Below are positions 1 through 7,002 of a stretch of DNA of 31,954 bases, in pieces. The notes under the pieces were generated by a model. That model ran no database searches. It had not been told where the DNA came from and was given only the letters and a program-made list of their open reading frames with translations. Source of the stretch: a virus; IMG/VR virus record IMGVR_UViG_3300042521_000428, positions 1 to 31,954 of that record; one strand, written 5' to 3'. The position numbers and the translations under genes are program-made. How positions within the stretch are numbered: the first letter of the stretch is position 1; every line of letters begins with the position of its first letter.

Positions 1-1
1 G

Positions 2-34
2 CCCCGGCAGATGTACATCGGGAGCGGCACCTAA
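2..34 (+). CDS. C-terminal tail of an upstream gene (partial)
   Basis: Reading from base 2, an open frame encodes ten residues ending MYIGSGT before a TAA at 32-34, immediately before the ATG of the next gene at 35. The abutting stop and start match the packing of the rest of the window, so this is probably the end of a real gene whose body lies upstream. Too little is visible to assign a function. Confidence 0.45.
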   Translation, partial: PRQMYIGSGT

Positions 35-463
35 ATGGGCAACCGGTTTGCGTCAGGCAAGAATGCGATTGCGCAGTGTGACCGCTGCGACTTTCGGTTC
101 AAGCTCACGCAACTGCGCAAGGAAGTTATCAAGACCAAGACTTACAACCTCTTGGTCTGCCCGGTCTGCTGGGACCCCGACCAACCGCAGTTGCAGTTGG
201 GCATGTATCCGGTTGATGACCCGCAAGGCTTGCGCAACCCGCGCCCTGATCTGAGTTATGTGCAGTCGGGCAACACGGGGCTACAAGTCGTAGACACGAC
301 GGCAACCACGCAGGACGCAGTGGGTTTCCCGAGTGAAGGCAGTCGAGACTTTCAGTGGGGTTGGAATCCGGTTGGTGGGTCGCGTGGCCCCGATGCTGGG
401 TTGACGCCAAACTACTTGGTGTTGACGGTTCAAATTGGTACAGTCACGGTTGTGACGGCATAG
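35..463 (+). CDS. Zinc-ribbon phage protein of the head-tail region
   Basis: A 142-residue protein whose N-terminal third carries two CxxC pairs, C15/C18 (CDRC) and C42/C45 (CPVC), spaced as in a zinc ribbon. The region between them is basic and would suit nucleic-acid contact. After about residue 50 it becomes Pro/Asn-rich, and it ends in a hydrophobic beta-like strand (LVLTVQIGTVTVVTA). Similar small CxxC proteins occur near the adaptor gene in uncultured aquatic phages, but no function is established. The start is the first ATG after the upstream stop. Virion assembly or DNA packaging is possible from context only; the zinc-binding call rests on the cysteine pattern. Confidence 0.8.
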   Translation: MGNRFASGKNAIAQCDRCDFRFKLTQLRKEVIKTKTYNLLVCPVCWDPDQPQLQLGMYPVDDPQGLRNPRPDLSYVQSGNTGLQVVDTTATTQDAVGFPSEGSRDFQWGWNPVGGSRGPDAGLTPNYLVLTVQIGTVTVVTA

Positions 464-472
464 GAGCGAAAA

Positions 473-667
473 ATGGCAGGCGTTAAAGAAATGCTGAAGA
501 AGCACATGGCCAAGGGCGCTGGTGCGCACCCTGATGCCGACGTGAAGAAAATGCGGGCGGGTGGCAAGACCAACAGCGACATGCTGAAGATGGGCCGTAA
601 TCTGGCCAAGGTCGCCAATCAGAAGTCGCCCGGTTACACCTACAAGAAGTCAAATCGCGGAGGCTGA
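473..667 (+). CDS. Small basic hypothetical protein
   Basis: A 64-residue, strongly Lys-rich protein beginning MAGVKEMLKKHMAKG and ending in a basic, Gly/Asn-rich tail (KKSNRGG). An AGGAG ribosome binding site lies just upstream at a good distance, so the small gene is credible. It has no membrane segment or cysteine. The charge suggests binding to DNA or to another virion protein, but this is inference. It is followed after one base by another small basic protein, and both sit between the zinc-ribbon and adaptor genes, so a role in head completion or as a minor internal component is plausible. No family was recognised. Confidence 0.7.
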   Translation: MAGVKEMLKKHMAKGAGAHPDADVKKMRAGGKTNSDMLKMGRNLAKVANQKSPGYTYKKSNRGG

Positions 668-668
668 C

Positions 669-866
669 ATGGCAACCTACAAGACTCCCAAGCCGGTGGC
701 CACACCGGTTGTTGGCGCTGACGACATCAAGAAGGCGCTGCGCATGGACGTGTCCGTGGCCAACATGCACGCCAACGAATACAAGCCGACTAAGACTTCG
801 GGTATCAAGACCCGTGGTAACGGCTGCGCTACCAAGGGCACGATGGCCAGGGGACCGATGGCGTGA
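669..866 (+). CDS. Small basic hypothetical protein
   Basis: A 65-residue protein rich in Lys, Thr and Pro (MATYKTPKPVATP at the start), ending in a Gly/Arg/Met tail (GTMARGPMA). A GGAGG ribosome binding site at 659-663 lies five bases before the ATG and overlaps the end of the previous gene, which argues for translational coupling. The last four bases, GTGA, contain the start of the adaptor gene. It has a single cysteine (in GNGCATKG) and no predicted membrane segment. The function is unknown; the position next to the adaptor suggests a small structural or assembly protein. Confidence 0.7.
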   Translation: MATYKTPKPVATPVVGADDIKKALRMDVSVANMHANEYKPTKTSGIKTRGNGCATKGTMARGPMA

Positions 867-1570
867 ACTACACGCAACTCAGCAACGCCATCCAGGCGTA
901 CACCGAGAACGTGAGCAGCGATTTCGTTGCTCAGATACCCGTTTTCGTTCAACAAGCTGAGCAGCGCATCTACAACACGGTTCAGTTCCCGTCCTTGCGT
1001 AAAAACGTCAAGGGCGTTGTGAGCATCAACAACAAGTACTTGTCGTGTCCCACGGACTTTTTGGCTGTGTACTCGATGGCAGTCATCACAGACGTTACGG
1101 GCGGTGACATTGATACCGGCACGTACGAGTACCTGTTGAACAAGGACGTGAACTTCATCCGCCAGTCGTATCCGTCCCCGCAAGATACTGGCTTGCCGCG
1201 TTACTACGCGCTGTTCGGCCCTACGGTGAATGGCAGCACCATCACGACCGAGTTGTCGTTCATTCTTGGCCCAACGCCTGACGCCAGTTACAACGTCGAG
1301 TTGCACTACTACTATTACCCGGAGTCAATCACGACGGCAAACACGTCCTGGCTTGGGGACAATTTTGACTCTGTGCTGCTGTACGGCTCGCTTGTTGAAG
1401 CCTACACCTACATGAAGGGTGAGCAGGACATGATCGCGTTGTACGACGGCAAGTACAAGGAAGCACTGGCCCTTGCCAAGCGCCTGGGTGATGGTCTGGA
1501 GCGCAGCGATGCATACCGCAGTGGCCAATCGCGTCTGGCTCCGCTGCCGCAGAATAACGGGGTCAAGTAA
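863..1570 (+). CDS. Head-to-tail adaptor protein (phage SU10 adaptor-like)
   Basis: A 235-residue protein resembling the adaptor family of short-tailed phages (SU10 type). It starts with a helical segment (MNYTQLSNAIQAYTEN), followed by a region on oligomeric wedge-like joining (FVQQAEQRIYNTVQFPSLRKN), a beta-rich middle with a run of tyrosines (HYYYYPE, about residue 153) and a C-terminal helical part (SLVEAYTYMKGEQDM, then a lysine-rich helix). Such proteins form a ring under the portal that docks the tail nozzle. The start is GTG at 863 in a GTGA overlap with the previous gene. No portal gene is visible; it is expected upstream. Family assignment is from recalled motif pattern and length. 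Confidence 0.75.
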   Translation: MNYTQLSNAIQAYTENVSSDFVAQIPVFVQQAEQRIYNTVQFPSLRKNVKGVVSINNKYLSCPTDFLAVYSMAVITDVTGGDIDTGTYEYLLNKDVNFIRQSYPSPQDTGLPRYYALFGPTVNGSTITTELSFILGPTPDASYNVELHYYYYPESITTANTSWLGDNFDSVLLYGSLVEAYTYMKGEQDMIALYDGKYKEALALAKRLGDGLERSDAYRSGQSRLAPLPQNNGVK

Positions 1571-2001
1571 TGCCCATCGAGCAAGGCGCGACCAATCAGT
1601 TCAAGGTGGGCTTGGCTTCTGGCCAGTTCAACTTCAGCACTGACACGTTCAAGATGGCGCTTTACACCGGGGGCGCATCTATTGGCGCCAACACGGCTGC
1701 GTATACGACCACGGGTGAGACAAGCGGCACGGGCTATACCGCAGGCGGAGAGACGCTCACAGTCAGCGTTGCCCCCACTACGGGCAGCAATCCGCAGAAC
1801 ACGGTGGCGTATCTATCGTTCAGTAATGTGACTTGGAACCCGGCAGCGTTTACATGCCGTGGGGCGCTGATCTACAAGGTAGGCAGCGGCAACCCTACTG
1901 TGTGCGTTCTCGACTTTGGCGGGGATAAGACTTGCACCACGTCTTTCCAAGTTCAGTTTCCCACTGCGGACAACACCAACGCAATCATAAGGATCGCATA
2001 A
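1570..2001 (+). CDS. Beta-rich virion protein, first of a paralogous pair
   Basis: A 143-residue Thr/Gly/Ala-rich protein predicted to be mostly beta strand. It shares a pattern with the gene at 2205: TDTFKMALY here against TDTFKAALY there, then TTGETSGTGYTAGGET against STGEVTGTNYTPGGVT, and similar ends (NAIIRIA against ALIRLATT). These are probably a duplicated pair of small virion decoration or fibre proteins, a type seen in many uncultured aquatic phages. The start overlaps the adaptor stop by one base (TAATG), and the end overlaps the next small gene in the same way. It contains two cysteines near the middle and one later, so disulfides are possible but unproven. The exact role is unknown. 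Confidence 0.7.
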   Translation: MPIEQGATNQFKVGLASGQFNFSTDTFKMALYTGGASIGANTAAYTTTGETSGTGYTAGGETLTVSVAPTTGSNPQNTVAYLSFSNVTWNPAAFTCRGALIYKVGSGNPTVCVLDFGGDKTCTTSFQVQFPTADNTNAIIRIA

Positions 2002-2195
2002 TGGCTCTCGTTAACACCACCAAAGGCGTAATGGACGATGCTCTTCTTGAGAAAAAAGAAGGCTCCGTCGATAATGACATCGAACATACGACTTGGGTTG
2101 AATACTGGCACGAGGGCGAACTTGTCCACCGTTCGGTTCATGTTCGTTTGAAGCAATCTCCCCCGCTGTTCGCTGAAGCAGCATCCATTGTGTAA
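2001..2195 (+). CDS. Small hypothetical protein between the paralogous pair
   Basis: A 64-residue protein starting MALVNTTKGVMDDALLEKK, with an acidic middle and the aromatic patch TTWVEYWHEGEL. The ATG at 2001 overlaps the previous stop as TAATG; the open frame extends further upstream, but the overlap makes 2001 the sensible start. It has no membrane segment or cysteine. It lies exactly between the two paralogous beta-rich proteins, so it may assist or accompany them in the virion. The fold and function were not recognised. Codon use resembles the neighbours. Confidence 0.65.
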   Translation: MALVNTTKGVMDDALLEKKEGSVDNDIEHTTWVEYWHEGELVHRSVHVRLKQSPPLFAEAASIV

Positions 2196-2204
2196 GGAAA
2201 CATC

Positions 2205-2696
2205 ATGGCAAATACACAAAGCATGTGCACCTCGTTCATGGGCGAGTTGCTTGTCGGCGGACATCAATTTGGTTCCACGACCCTGACCTCTCGTAGCAGT
2301 CTTACCAACCCTACGACGGATACGTTCAAGGCCGCGCTGTATCTGGCTTCGGCCACGGTCAACGCTTCTACGACGGTGTACTCGTCTACGGGCGAGGTGA
2401 CTGGCACGAACTACACCCCTGGCGGTGTGACCATCACCAACGCCACTGGCCCTGCATCGAGCAACACGTCTTCTACGGCGGGCGTTGCGTACTGGACGCC
2501 GTCTGCTTCGATCACCTACACCAACGTCACACTGTCTACGGCGTTTGATGCAGTGCTGATCTATAACTCGACGCAAGGCAACAAGGCTGTGAGCGTGCAC
2601 ACGTTCGGTTCCCAGACGGTGACCGCCGGTACGTTCACCCTGACGATGCCCGCCAACACGACGACGACTGCGCTTATCCGCTTGGCTACCACCTAA
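2205..2696 (+). CDS. Beta-rich virion protein, second of a paralogous pair
   Basis: A 163-residue protein, very rich in Thr, Ser and Ala, built like the protein at 1570-2001 but with a longer N-terminus (MANTQSMCTSFMGELL) and an extra Ser/Thr insert near the middle. Shared landmarks are TDTFKAALY, STGEVTGTNYTPGG and the ending TTTALIRLATT. An AGGAAA-type ribosome binding site precedes the ATG. It is probably a surface or decoration protein of the virion. The duplication with divergence suggests that the two copies occupy different positions or form a hetero-oligomer. This role is inference; no catalytic motif is present. Confidence 0.7.
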   Translation: MANTQSMCTSFMGELLVGGHQFGSTTLTSRSSLTNPTTDTFKAALYLASATVNASTTVYSSTGEVTGTNYTPGGVTITNATGPASSNTSSTAGVAYWTPSASITYTNVTLSTAFDAVLIYNSTQGNKAVSVHTFGSQTVTAGTFTLTMPANTTTTALIRLATT

Positions 2697-2727
2697 AGAG
2701 GCAGGCGGCAAGTCCGCCTGAGTAGCC
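2697..2727 (+). promoter_or_regulatory. Hairpin between ribosome binding site and start codon
   Basis: An AGAGG ribosome binding site at 2697-2701 lies 26 bases before the ATG at 2728, too far for normal use. Between them, CAGGCGG (2702-2708) and CCGCCTG (2714-2720) form a perfect 7-bp stem with a 5-base loop. If folded, the hairpin brings the site to an effective spacing of about 7 bases, as described for phage T4 gene 38. A weak GAG at 2720-2722 is an alternative site. No T-tract follows, so a terminator is unlikely. Confidence 0.5.
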
Positions 2728-3657
2728 ATGTTCGGTATATCCGCCTTCTCCGAAGCGCCGTTCTCCTCGCTTGCGGGGGGCAATGTCACGGTTGCTCTTA
2801 CCGGGGTTTCGGCCTCCGGCGGAGTAGGCACGGTTGCCGAGATCAACAGCCCAACCGAAGACGGCGTTGTTGCCTATGGTGCCGTTGGATCTGTAACACA
2901 GTCCATCTCGGTTGCACTCACCGGGGTGTCTGCGTCTGGTGAAGTTGGCAGCGTCGCCCAAGACAATGTAGTTGCCATCACGGGGGTTTCTGCCTCCGGT
3001 GAGGTTGGGACAGCAGTTGCTACACCGCTGATTGCGCTTACCTCTGTTTCTGCAGAGGGGTTTGTTGGTGGAGTGGACCCATTCCCCAACCCAGAAATCC
3101 AAGAAGTTCATGCAGATGGCTACCTTGGTGCTGTTGCGTCTTCCCATGTCGTTGCCTTAACGGGCGTATCGGCGTCGGGGGCGGTGGGAAATGTTCAGTT
3201 TGCCACCCCTGTTTTCCCAACTGGCGTACAGGCAGATGGCGCAGTTGGTTCCGTATCCGCCTCTTCGCGCACGGTTGCACTCACCGGAGTCTCGGCTTCT
3301 GGCGGGGTTGGTACTGTTGCGGCAATCACGTCCGAAGGCGAAGATGGTGTTGTTGCCCACGGCCAAGTTGGGAGTGTCAGTGGTTCTCGTACGGTTGCGC
3401 TTACTGGTGTTGGCGCATCGGGCGAGGTTGGAACCGTTGTCTTCCAGCTTCAAATTACCGGCAATGAGGCAACCGGCACTGTTGGAAACGTGATAGGCGC
3501 ACGCACCGTAGCACTTACGGGTGTTGGCGCAACAGGCCAAGTCGGAACGATGGGGCTGCGTTATTGGAGTCTGATTGATGACAGCGAAATCGCCGATTGG
3601 CAGAATATAGACACAGCCGAAGTTTCTGATTGGGAACTGATTACCACGGAAACATAA
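2728..3657 (+). CDS. Repeat protein of VALTGVSASGEVG units (virion, probably fibre or decoration)
   Basis: A 309-residue protein made almost entirely of about thirteen degenerate units of 17-23 residues. The core of each is VALTGVSASGEVGTV or a worn version such as GVVAYGAVGSV or EVHADGYLGAV. The alternating hydrophobic and small residues, with Gly at fixed places, suggest a stacked beta-strand fold (beta-helix or blade-like). The last 45 residues leave the repeat and become acidic and Trp-rich (DWQNIDTAEVSDWELI), perhaps a docking tail. The N-terminus MFGISAFSEAPFSSL is a start typical of this family in aquatic phages. An in-frame TGA at 2719 fixes the start. Function is unproven; an extended surface structure is my inference. 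Confidence 0.75.
   Translation: MFGISAFSEAPFSSLAGGNVTVALTGVSASGGVGTVAEINSPTEDGVVAYGAVGSVTQSISVALTGVSASGEVGSVAQDNVVAITGVSASGEVGTAVATPLIALTSVSAEGFVGGVDPFPNPEIQEVHADGYLGAVASSHVVALTGVSASGAVGNVQFATPVFPTGVQADGAVGSVSASSRTVALTGVSASGGVGTVAAITSEGEDGVVAHGQVGSVSGSRTVALTGVGASGEVGTVVFQLQITGNEATGTVGNVIGARTVALTGVGATGQVGTMGLRYWSLIDDSEIADWQNIDTAEVSDWELITTET
2785..3552 (+). repeat. Degenerate tandem repeat coding for about 13 VALTGVSASG units
   Basis: The DNA repeats a theme like GTTGCACTCACCGGGGTGTC followed by GCGTCTGGTGAAGTTGGC about every 50-70 bases, with many third-position changes. The protein unit is much better conserved than the DNA, which points to old duplications kept by selection rather than a recent slippage array. 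Best-preserved units lie near 2791, 2911, 2971, 3151, 3274, 3391 and 3508. Confidence 0.75.
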
Positions 3658-3666
3658 GGAGCAACC

Positions 3667-4014
3667 ATGCCATTTGTAGTCGCAGATCGGGTTAAGGAAA
3701 CCACAACCACCACAGGTACAGGCACAGTAACGCTTGCCGGTGCAGCCACGGGCTTCCAGTCGTTTAGTGCTATCGGTAACGGCAACAACACGTACTACAC
3801 GATTGCGGGGCAGACAGGCAACGAGTGGGAGGTTGGCATCGGAACCTACACCTCATCGGGCACCACGCTGTCCCGGGATACAGTGCTGTCTTCGTCAAAC
3901 AGCGGCTCTCTGGTCAACTTCAGTGCAGGTGCTAAGGACGTGTTTGTCACCTATCCGGCGGCACCGTCCGCAACCAAGGCCCGTGTCACCGGCATGGCGC
4001 TCGTTTTTGGATGA
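3667..4014 (+). CDS. Small tail/fibre-region protein
   Basis: A 115-residue protein starting MPFVVADRVKETTTTTGTG, a start known from small virion proteins of aquatic podoviruses. The body is beta-rich with aromatic and glycine landmarks (NGNNTYYTIAG, NEWEVGIGTYTSSGTTLSRDTVLSSS) and ends in a hydrophobic strand. An AAGGAG site lies five bases before the ATG, and the previous stop overlaps it. There are no cysteines or membrane segments. The family resembles fibre or host-contact domains that recur in phage tails, but its structure and partner are not known to me. Context between the repeat protein and the anchored appendage genes supports a virion location. Confidence 0.65.
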   Translation: MPFVVADRVKETTTTTGTGTVTLAGAATGFQSFSAIGNGNNTYYTIAGQTGNEWEVGIGTYTSSGTTLSRDTVLSSSNSGSLVNFSAGAKDVFVTYPAAPSATKARVTGMALVFG

Positions 4015-4026
4015 TCGGAGAAATTA

Positions 4027-4380
4027 ATGGCTGCGCCAAATATCATCAACGCCACCACCATCACAGGTAAAACTTCTGGGTTGGCGGTCACCACGTCTGC
4101 TTCTGCAATTGTCAGTAACGCAGCGAGTTCCAATAAAGTATTGAAGATCAACGCCCTGTATTGCTCTAACGTAGCGGCAAGCAATGGTTGGGTGACAGTA
4201 GATGTCTTCAAGAACGGTACGACAGCGTTTGATATCGCATATCAAATCACGGTGCCGACCAACGCCACGCTTGATGTGCTGAGTCAGCCTGTGTATCTGG
4301 AAGAGAACGACTCGCTTCGTTTGACGGCTAACGCCAATACGACCATTGAAGCCGTCTGCTCCTACGAAGACATCTCGTAA
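4027..4380 (+). CDS. Small beta-rich virion protein
   Basis: A 117-residue protein starting MAAPNIINATTITGKT. It is rich in Ala, Thr and Asn, with the pattern expected of a small beta-sandwich (VLKINALYCSNVAASNGWVTVDVFKNGTT, described here only in part: NALYCSN and VTVDVFKNG). Two cysteines occur, at about residues 45 and 112. A GGAG site lies about six bases upstream. The stop overlaps the next ATG as TAATG, coupling it to the polyglycine appendage gene. Similar proteins are common next to phage fibre genes; a head-fibre or tail-collar role is possible but not demonstrated. Confidence 0.65.
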   Translation: MAAPNIINATTITGKTSGLAVTTSASAIVSNAASSNKVLKINALYCSNVAASNGWVTVDVFKNGTTAFDIAYQITVPTNATLDVLSQPVYLEENDSLRLTANANTTIEAVCSYEDIS

Positions 4381-5276
4381 TGCCTGACTTTCCCTCCACC
4401 ACCAGCGCCTACGGGCGGTGGAACCTCATGGATGTGCGGGATGCGCGCATGGGGGATAACTGGCCCGGAGTGGCCGTGCTCGTCAACTACCTTGTTGTCG
4501 CGGGCGGTGGCGCGGGTGGCCCTGGTAATTATCACTCGGGTGGTGGGGGCGCGGGGGGACTGCTAAGTGGTAGTAATCAGTCTTTAACCCCGGGAACCAC
4601 CTACACCATAACTGTTGGTGCAGGCGGTACAGGTAACTCCTCATACGCCACGCAAGGTGCTAACGGGAACAATTCTGCGTTTGGCGCTATAGCGTCCACT
4701 ACTGGCGGCGGCGGTGCGGGCACTTACGGCAGTGAGTCTGTTGCTCCGGGAAAATCGGGCGGTTCTGGCGGCGGTGCGGGCAATAATAGTTATGGCAGTT
4801 TTTACTCGGGCGGCTCCGCAGTAAGCGGACAAGGCAGCGCGGGCGGTTCTACACAATCCGCCGGCCCCTACTACGGTTGCGGTGGCGGCGGTGGTGCAGG
4901 GGCAGTCGGCGGCAGCGGTACCAGTTCAGCCGGTGGTAATGGTGGCAGTGGTTCAGCCTCATCCATTACAGGGTCAAGCGTCACTTATGCCGGTGGCGGT
5001 GGCGGCTCGGCATACACCATAACCGGCGGCAGCGGCGGCAGTGGCGGTGGCGGCGCTGCGGGGGGCACGAATGGTACTTCTGGCACAGCAAATACTGGCG
5101 GTGGCGGAGGAGCGTCGCAGTCTCATACGGGCGGTACAGGTGGGTCTGGCGGCTCCGGTGTCGTGATCATCAGCGCTTCTCAAGCGGCATCTGCAACGAC
5201 CGGTTCTCCTAGCGTTACATCTTCCGGCGGTCGCACCATCTATACGTTCACAGCCTCTGGCTCAATCACGTTCTGA
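4380..5276 (+). CDS. Polyglycine-rich appendage protein with shared N-terminal anchor
   Basis: A 298-residue protein in two parts. Residues 1-30 form an anchor (PSTTSAYGRWNLMD, then GDNWP) shared with the proteins at 5279 and 7003. From about residue 36 it matches glycine-rich tail domains: NYLVVAGGGAGG, many GGGG or GGSGG runs, and the usual closing strands (VVIIS, then TIYTFTASGSITF). In the Salmonella phage S16 adhesin, such glycine runs form packed polyglycine II helices that display receptor-binding loops; a comparable adhesin or tip role here is inference. A single cysteine lies in YYGCGGGG. The TAATG overlap with the previous gene sets the start. The glycine runs make the gene locally G+C-rich and repetitive. 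Confidence 0.8.
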   Translation: MPDFPSTTSAYGRWNLMDVRDARMGDNWPGVAVLVNYLVVAGGGAGGPGNYHSGGGGAGGLLSGSNQSLTPGTTYTITVGAGGTGNSSYATQGANGNNSAFGAIASTTGGGGAGTYGSESVAPGKSGGSGGGAGNNSYGSFYSGGSAVSGQGSAGGSTQSAGPYYGCGGGGGAGAVGGSGTSSAGGNGGSGSASSITGSSVTYAGGGGGSAYTITGGSGGSGGGGAAGGTNGTSGTANTGGGGGASQSHTGGTGGSGGSGVVIISASQAASATTGSPSVTSSGGRTIYTFTASGSITF

Positions 5277-5278
5277 TC

Positions 5279-6610
5279 ATGGCCCAATTCCCAAGCACCA
5301 CATCGGCATCAGACGTTTGGAGTCTGATGGATCAGTACCGAGCGCAGGCGGGCGGGAATTGGCCCGACTCGACTTCGTATTGGGTAAGCACCCTGACCGG
5401 CGTCCCCATCGGCCTCTACGGCAGAGGTATTGCTGTTGACTCTTCCGGGAATGTCTACACAGCGGGAGGTAACCCAAGTACCGCGTTGTACGTACAAAAG
5501 TTTAACTTGACTGGCGTTCTGCAGTGGCAAAAGCAGTTGGAATACTACGCAACAGGATACGCCGTCGCTGTTGATTCGGCGTCGAACATTTATGTCTCAT
5601 TCTATTATTCCAGCGGAAGCGGCGGCCTCGTAAAGTACAACCCGAGCGGCACGGTGTTGTGGCAACGGCAACTTGCTTCGGCCTATGCGGGATACGACTA
5701 CGCTTACGGCATATCTACCGACTCTTCAAACAACGTCTACATTACCGGTGTCACATATAACGGCTCCAAGTATTTGCAACTGATAGCCAAGTATGACGCC
5801 AACGGCAATATTCAGTGGCAAAGAACGCTTTCCACCACGAGCGGAAATGATGCTATCGCATATAGTGTAAAGGTTTCTTCTGCCGGAAACGTGTACACGG
5901 TCGGGTACAGCATTCAGTCCGGGACGTTTGATGTCCAAGTCGCAAAATACGATACCTTCGGCACCATTCAGTGGCAGAGGAGCATGGACTCTACGACGGA
6001 ATGGGGGCGTTCTGTTGCTATAGATTCGTCAGAGAACGTCTATGTTTTTGGCGAAGGATATAACCCTTTTGCCTGCTTTATTCTGGCGAAATTCAATTCC
6101 AGCGGCACGCTCCAATGGTCGCGAACTCTGACCACGGGCACCACAAAGACTGCGCTTGGAGCCACCGTGGATTCAGCGGGTAACGTGTACGTAACGGGCT
6201 TTGATTATTCGACGCCTGGCATTCAGGTGCTTGCAAAGTACAACGATAGCGGCGTCATTCAATGGCAGCGGAGCTTTAGCAACTTGCGTGTCAGCAGTGC
6301 TTCATATAACAATTTGGCAATTGATTCCGCAGGCGTTTTACATTTAATCGCGCAGGCCAACATTGGTGGCACCGCCGCAGCAAATAACTCTGCAGTGATT
6401 TGGAAACTTCCGTCGAACGGTGGCAAGACGGGCTCGTATGCGGTTGGCTCGTTCTCAAGCACTTACGCCGCCAGTTCATTGACAGATGCTGCGGGCTCAT
6501 TCACTGCCACAGCGTCGGGTCTGACTTCATCAGCGTCTTCGCTGACAGACACCGCGACGTCGTTTACGTCGTCAGACTCCACTCTCACCTCAACAACAGC
6601 ATCCCTATGA
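5279..6610 (+). CDS. Seven-bladed beta-propeller appendage protein with shared anchor
   Basis: A 443-residue protein. Residues 1-33 are the shared anchor (MAQFPSTTSASDVWSLMD, then GGNWP). Seven blades follow, each with an SBBP-like core such as VDSSGNVYTAGG and an exit strand such as GVLQWQKQL; blade starts fall near residues 50, 93, 142, 195, 244, 294 and 343. The last blade has lost the QWQR strand (VIWKL instead). The final 55 residues are almost only Ser, Thr and Ala, with the motif SSLTD-A-SFT given twice, perhaps a flexible stalk. A carbohydrate or surface binding role is likely from family and context. The start comes two bases after the previous stop, and the end overlaps the next gene as ATGA. 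Confidence 0.8.
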   Translation: MAQFPSTTSASDVWSLMDQYRAQAGGNWPDSTSYWVSTLTGVPIGLYGRGIAVDSSGNVYTAGGNPSTALYVQKFNLTGVLQWQKQLEYYATGYAVAVDSASNIYVSFYYSSGSGGLVKYNPSGTVLWQRQLASAYAGYDYAYGISTDSSNNVYITGVTYNGSKYLQLIAKYDANGNIQWQRTLSTTSGNDAIAYSVKVSSAGNVYTVGYSIQSGTFDVQVAKYDTFGTIQWQRSMDSTTEWGRSVAIDSSENVYVFGEGYNPFACFILAKFNSSGTLQWSRTLTTGTTKTALGATVDSAGNVYVTGFDYSTPGIQVLAKYNDSGVIQWQRSFSNLRVSSASYNNLAIDSAGVLHLIAQANIGGTAAANNSAVIWKLPSNGGKTGSYAVGSFSSTYAASSLTDAAGSFTATASGLTSSASSLTDTATSFTSSDSTLTSTTASL

Positions 6611-6999
6611 GCGCATACATCAAACTCTCCACGCTTGAGTACCCTCGCCATATCGGGGATATCGAGGTTGATCCGGCAGGCATGGCGGACTACGCGCCCG
6701 TCGAGTGGGTTGACCCACCGAGTTTCAATCGGGATACTGAGCGGCTGTATGAGGGTGCTCCCGTGCAGCAAGACGGCCAGTGGCGTATGAACTGGGTTGT
6801 CGCGCAGATTCCTGCGGATGAGATGGCGACAAAGGTCCGTAAGCAGCGCGACGCTAAGTTGGCCGCGACTGACTGGACTCAGCTTGCTGACTCCCCTGCG
6901 GATAAGGCGGTATGGGCAACGTACCGTCAAGCACTTCGGGATGTGCCTTCACAGCCGGGGTTCCCTTGGAACGTGCAGTGGCCTACGCAGCCGGAGTAA
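6607..6999 (+). CDS. Tail assembly chaperone-like protein (Phage_tail_APC type)
   Basis: A 130-residue protein whose C-terminal half carries the hallmark of the phage tail assembly chaperone family PF16778: RDAKLAATDWTQLADSP, then AVWATYRQALRDVPSQPGF and a final WPTQPE. The N-terminal half (MSAYIKLSTLEYPRHIGDI) is variable in this family. The open frame runs upstream to 6400, but that part only shadows the propeller gene; the ATG at 6607 gives an ATGA overlap with its stop and is preferred. It lies between two genes that share the appendage anchor, so it may help fold or attach those appendages. That role is inference from position. Confidence 0.75.
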   Translation: MSAYIKLSTLEYPRHIGDIEVDPAGMADYAPVEWVDPPSFNRDTERLYEGAPVQQDGQWRMNWVVAQIPADEMATKVRKQRDAKLAATDWTQLADSPADKAVWATYRQALRDVPSQPGFPWNVQWPTQPE

Positions 7000-7002
7000 C
7001 GC

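Noticed and set aside
2702-2720. Rho-independent terminator
   Set aside because: The stem is good, but no run of T follows and the gene just downstream belongs to the same series. A role in translation start fits better.
1953-2846. A 297-codon - strand open frame across four + strand genes
   Set aside because: It crosses several well-supported genes and gives a low-complexity Arg-rich product.
6400-6606. Upstream extension of the chaperone-like gene
   Set aside because: The extension only shadows the Ser/Thr-rich end of the propeller gene. The ATGA overlap at 6607 gives a proper start and a family-like N-terminus.
6607-6999. Programmed frameshift typical of long-tail assembly chaperones
   Set aside because: There is no slippery heptamer joined to a second frame, and no tape-measure gene follows.
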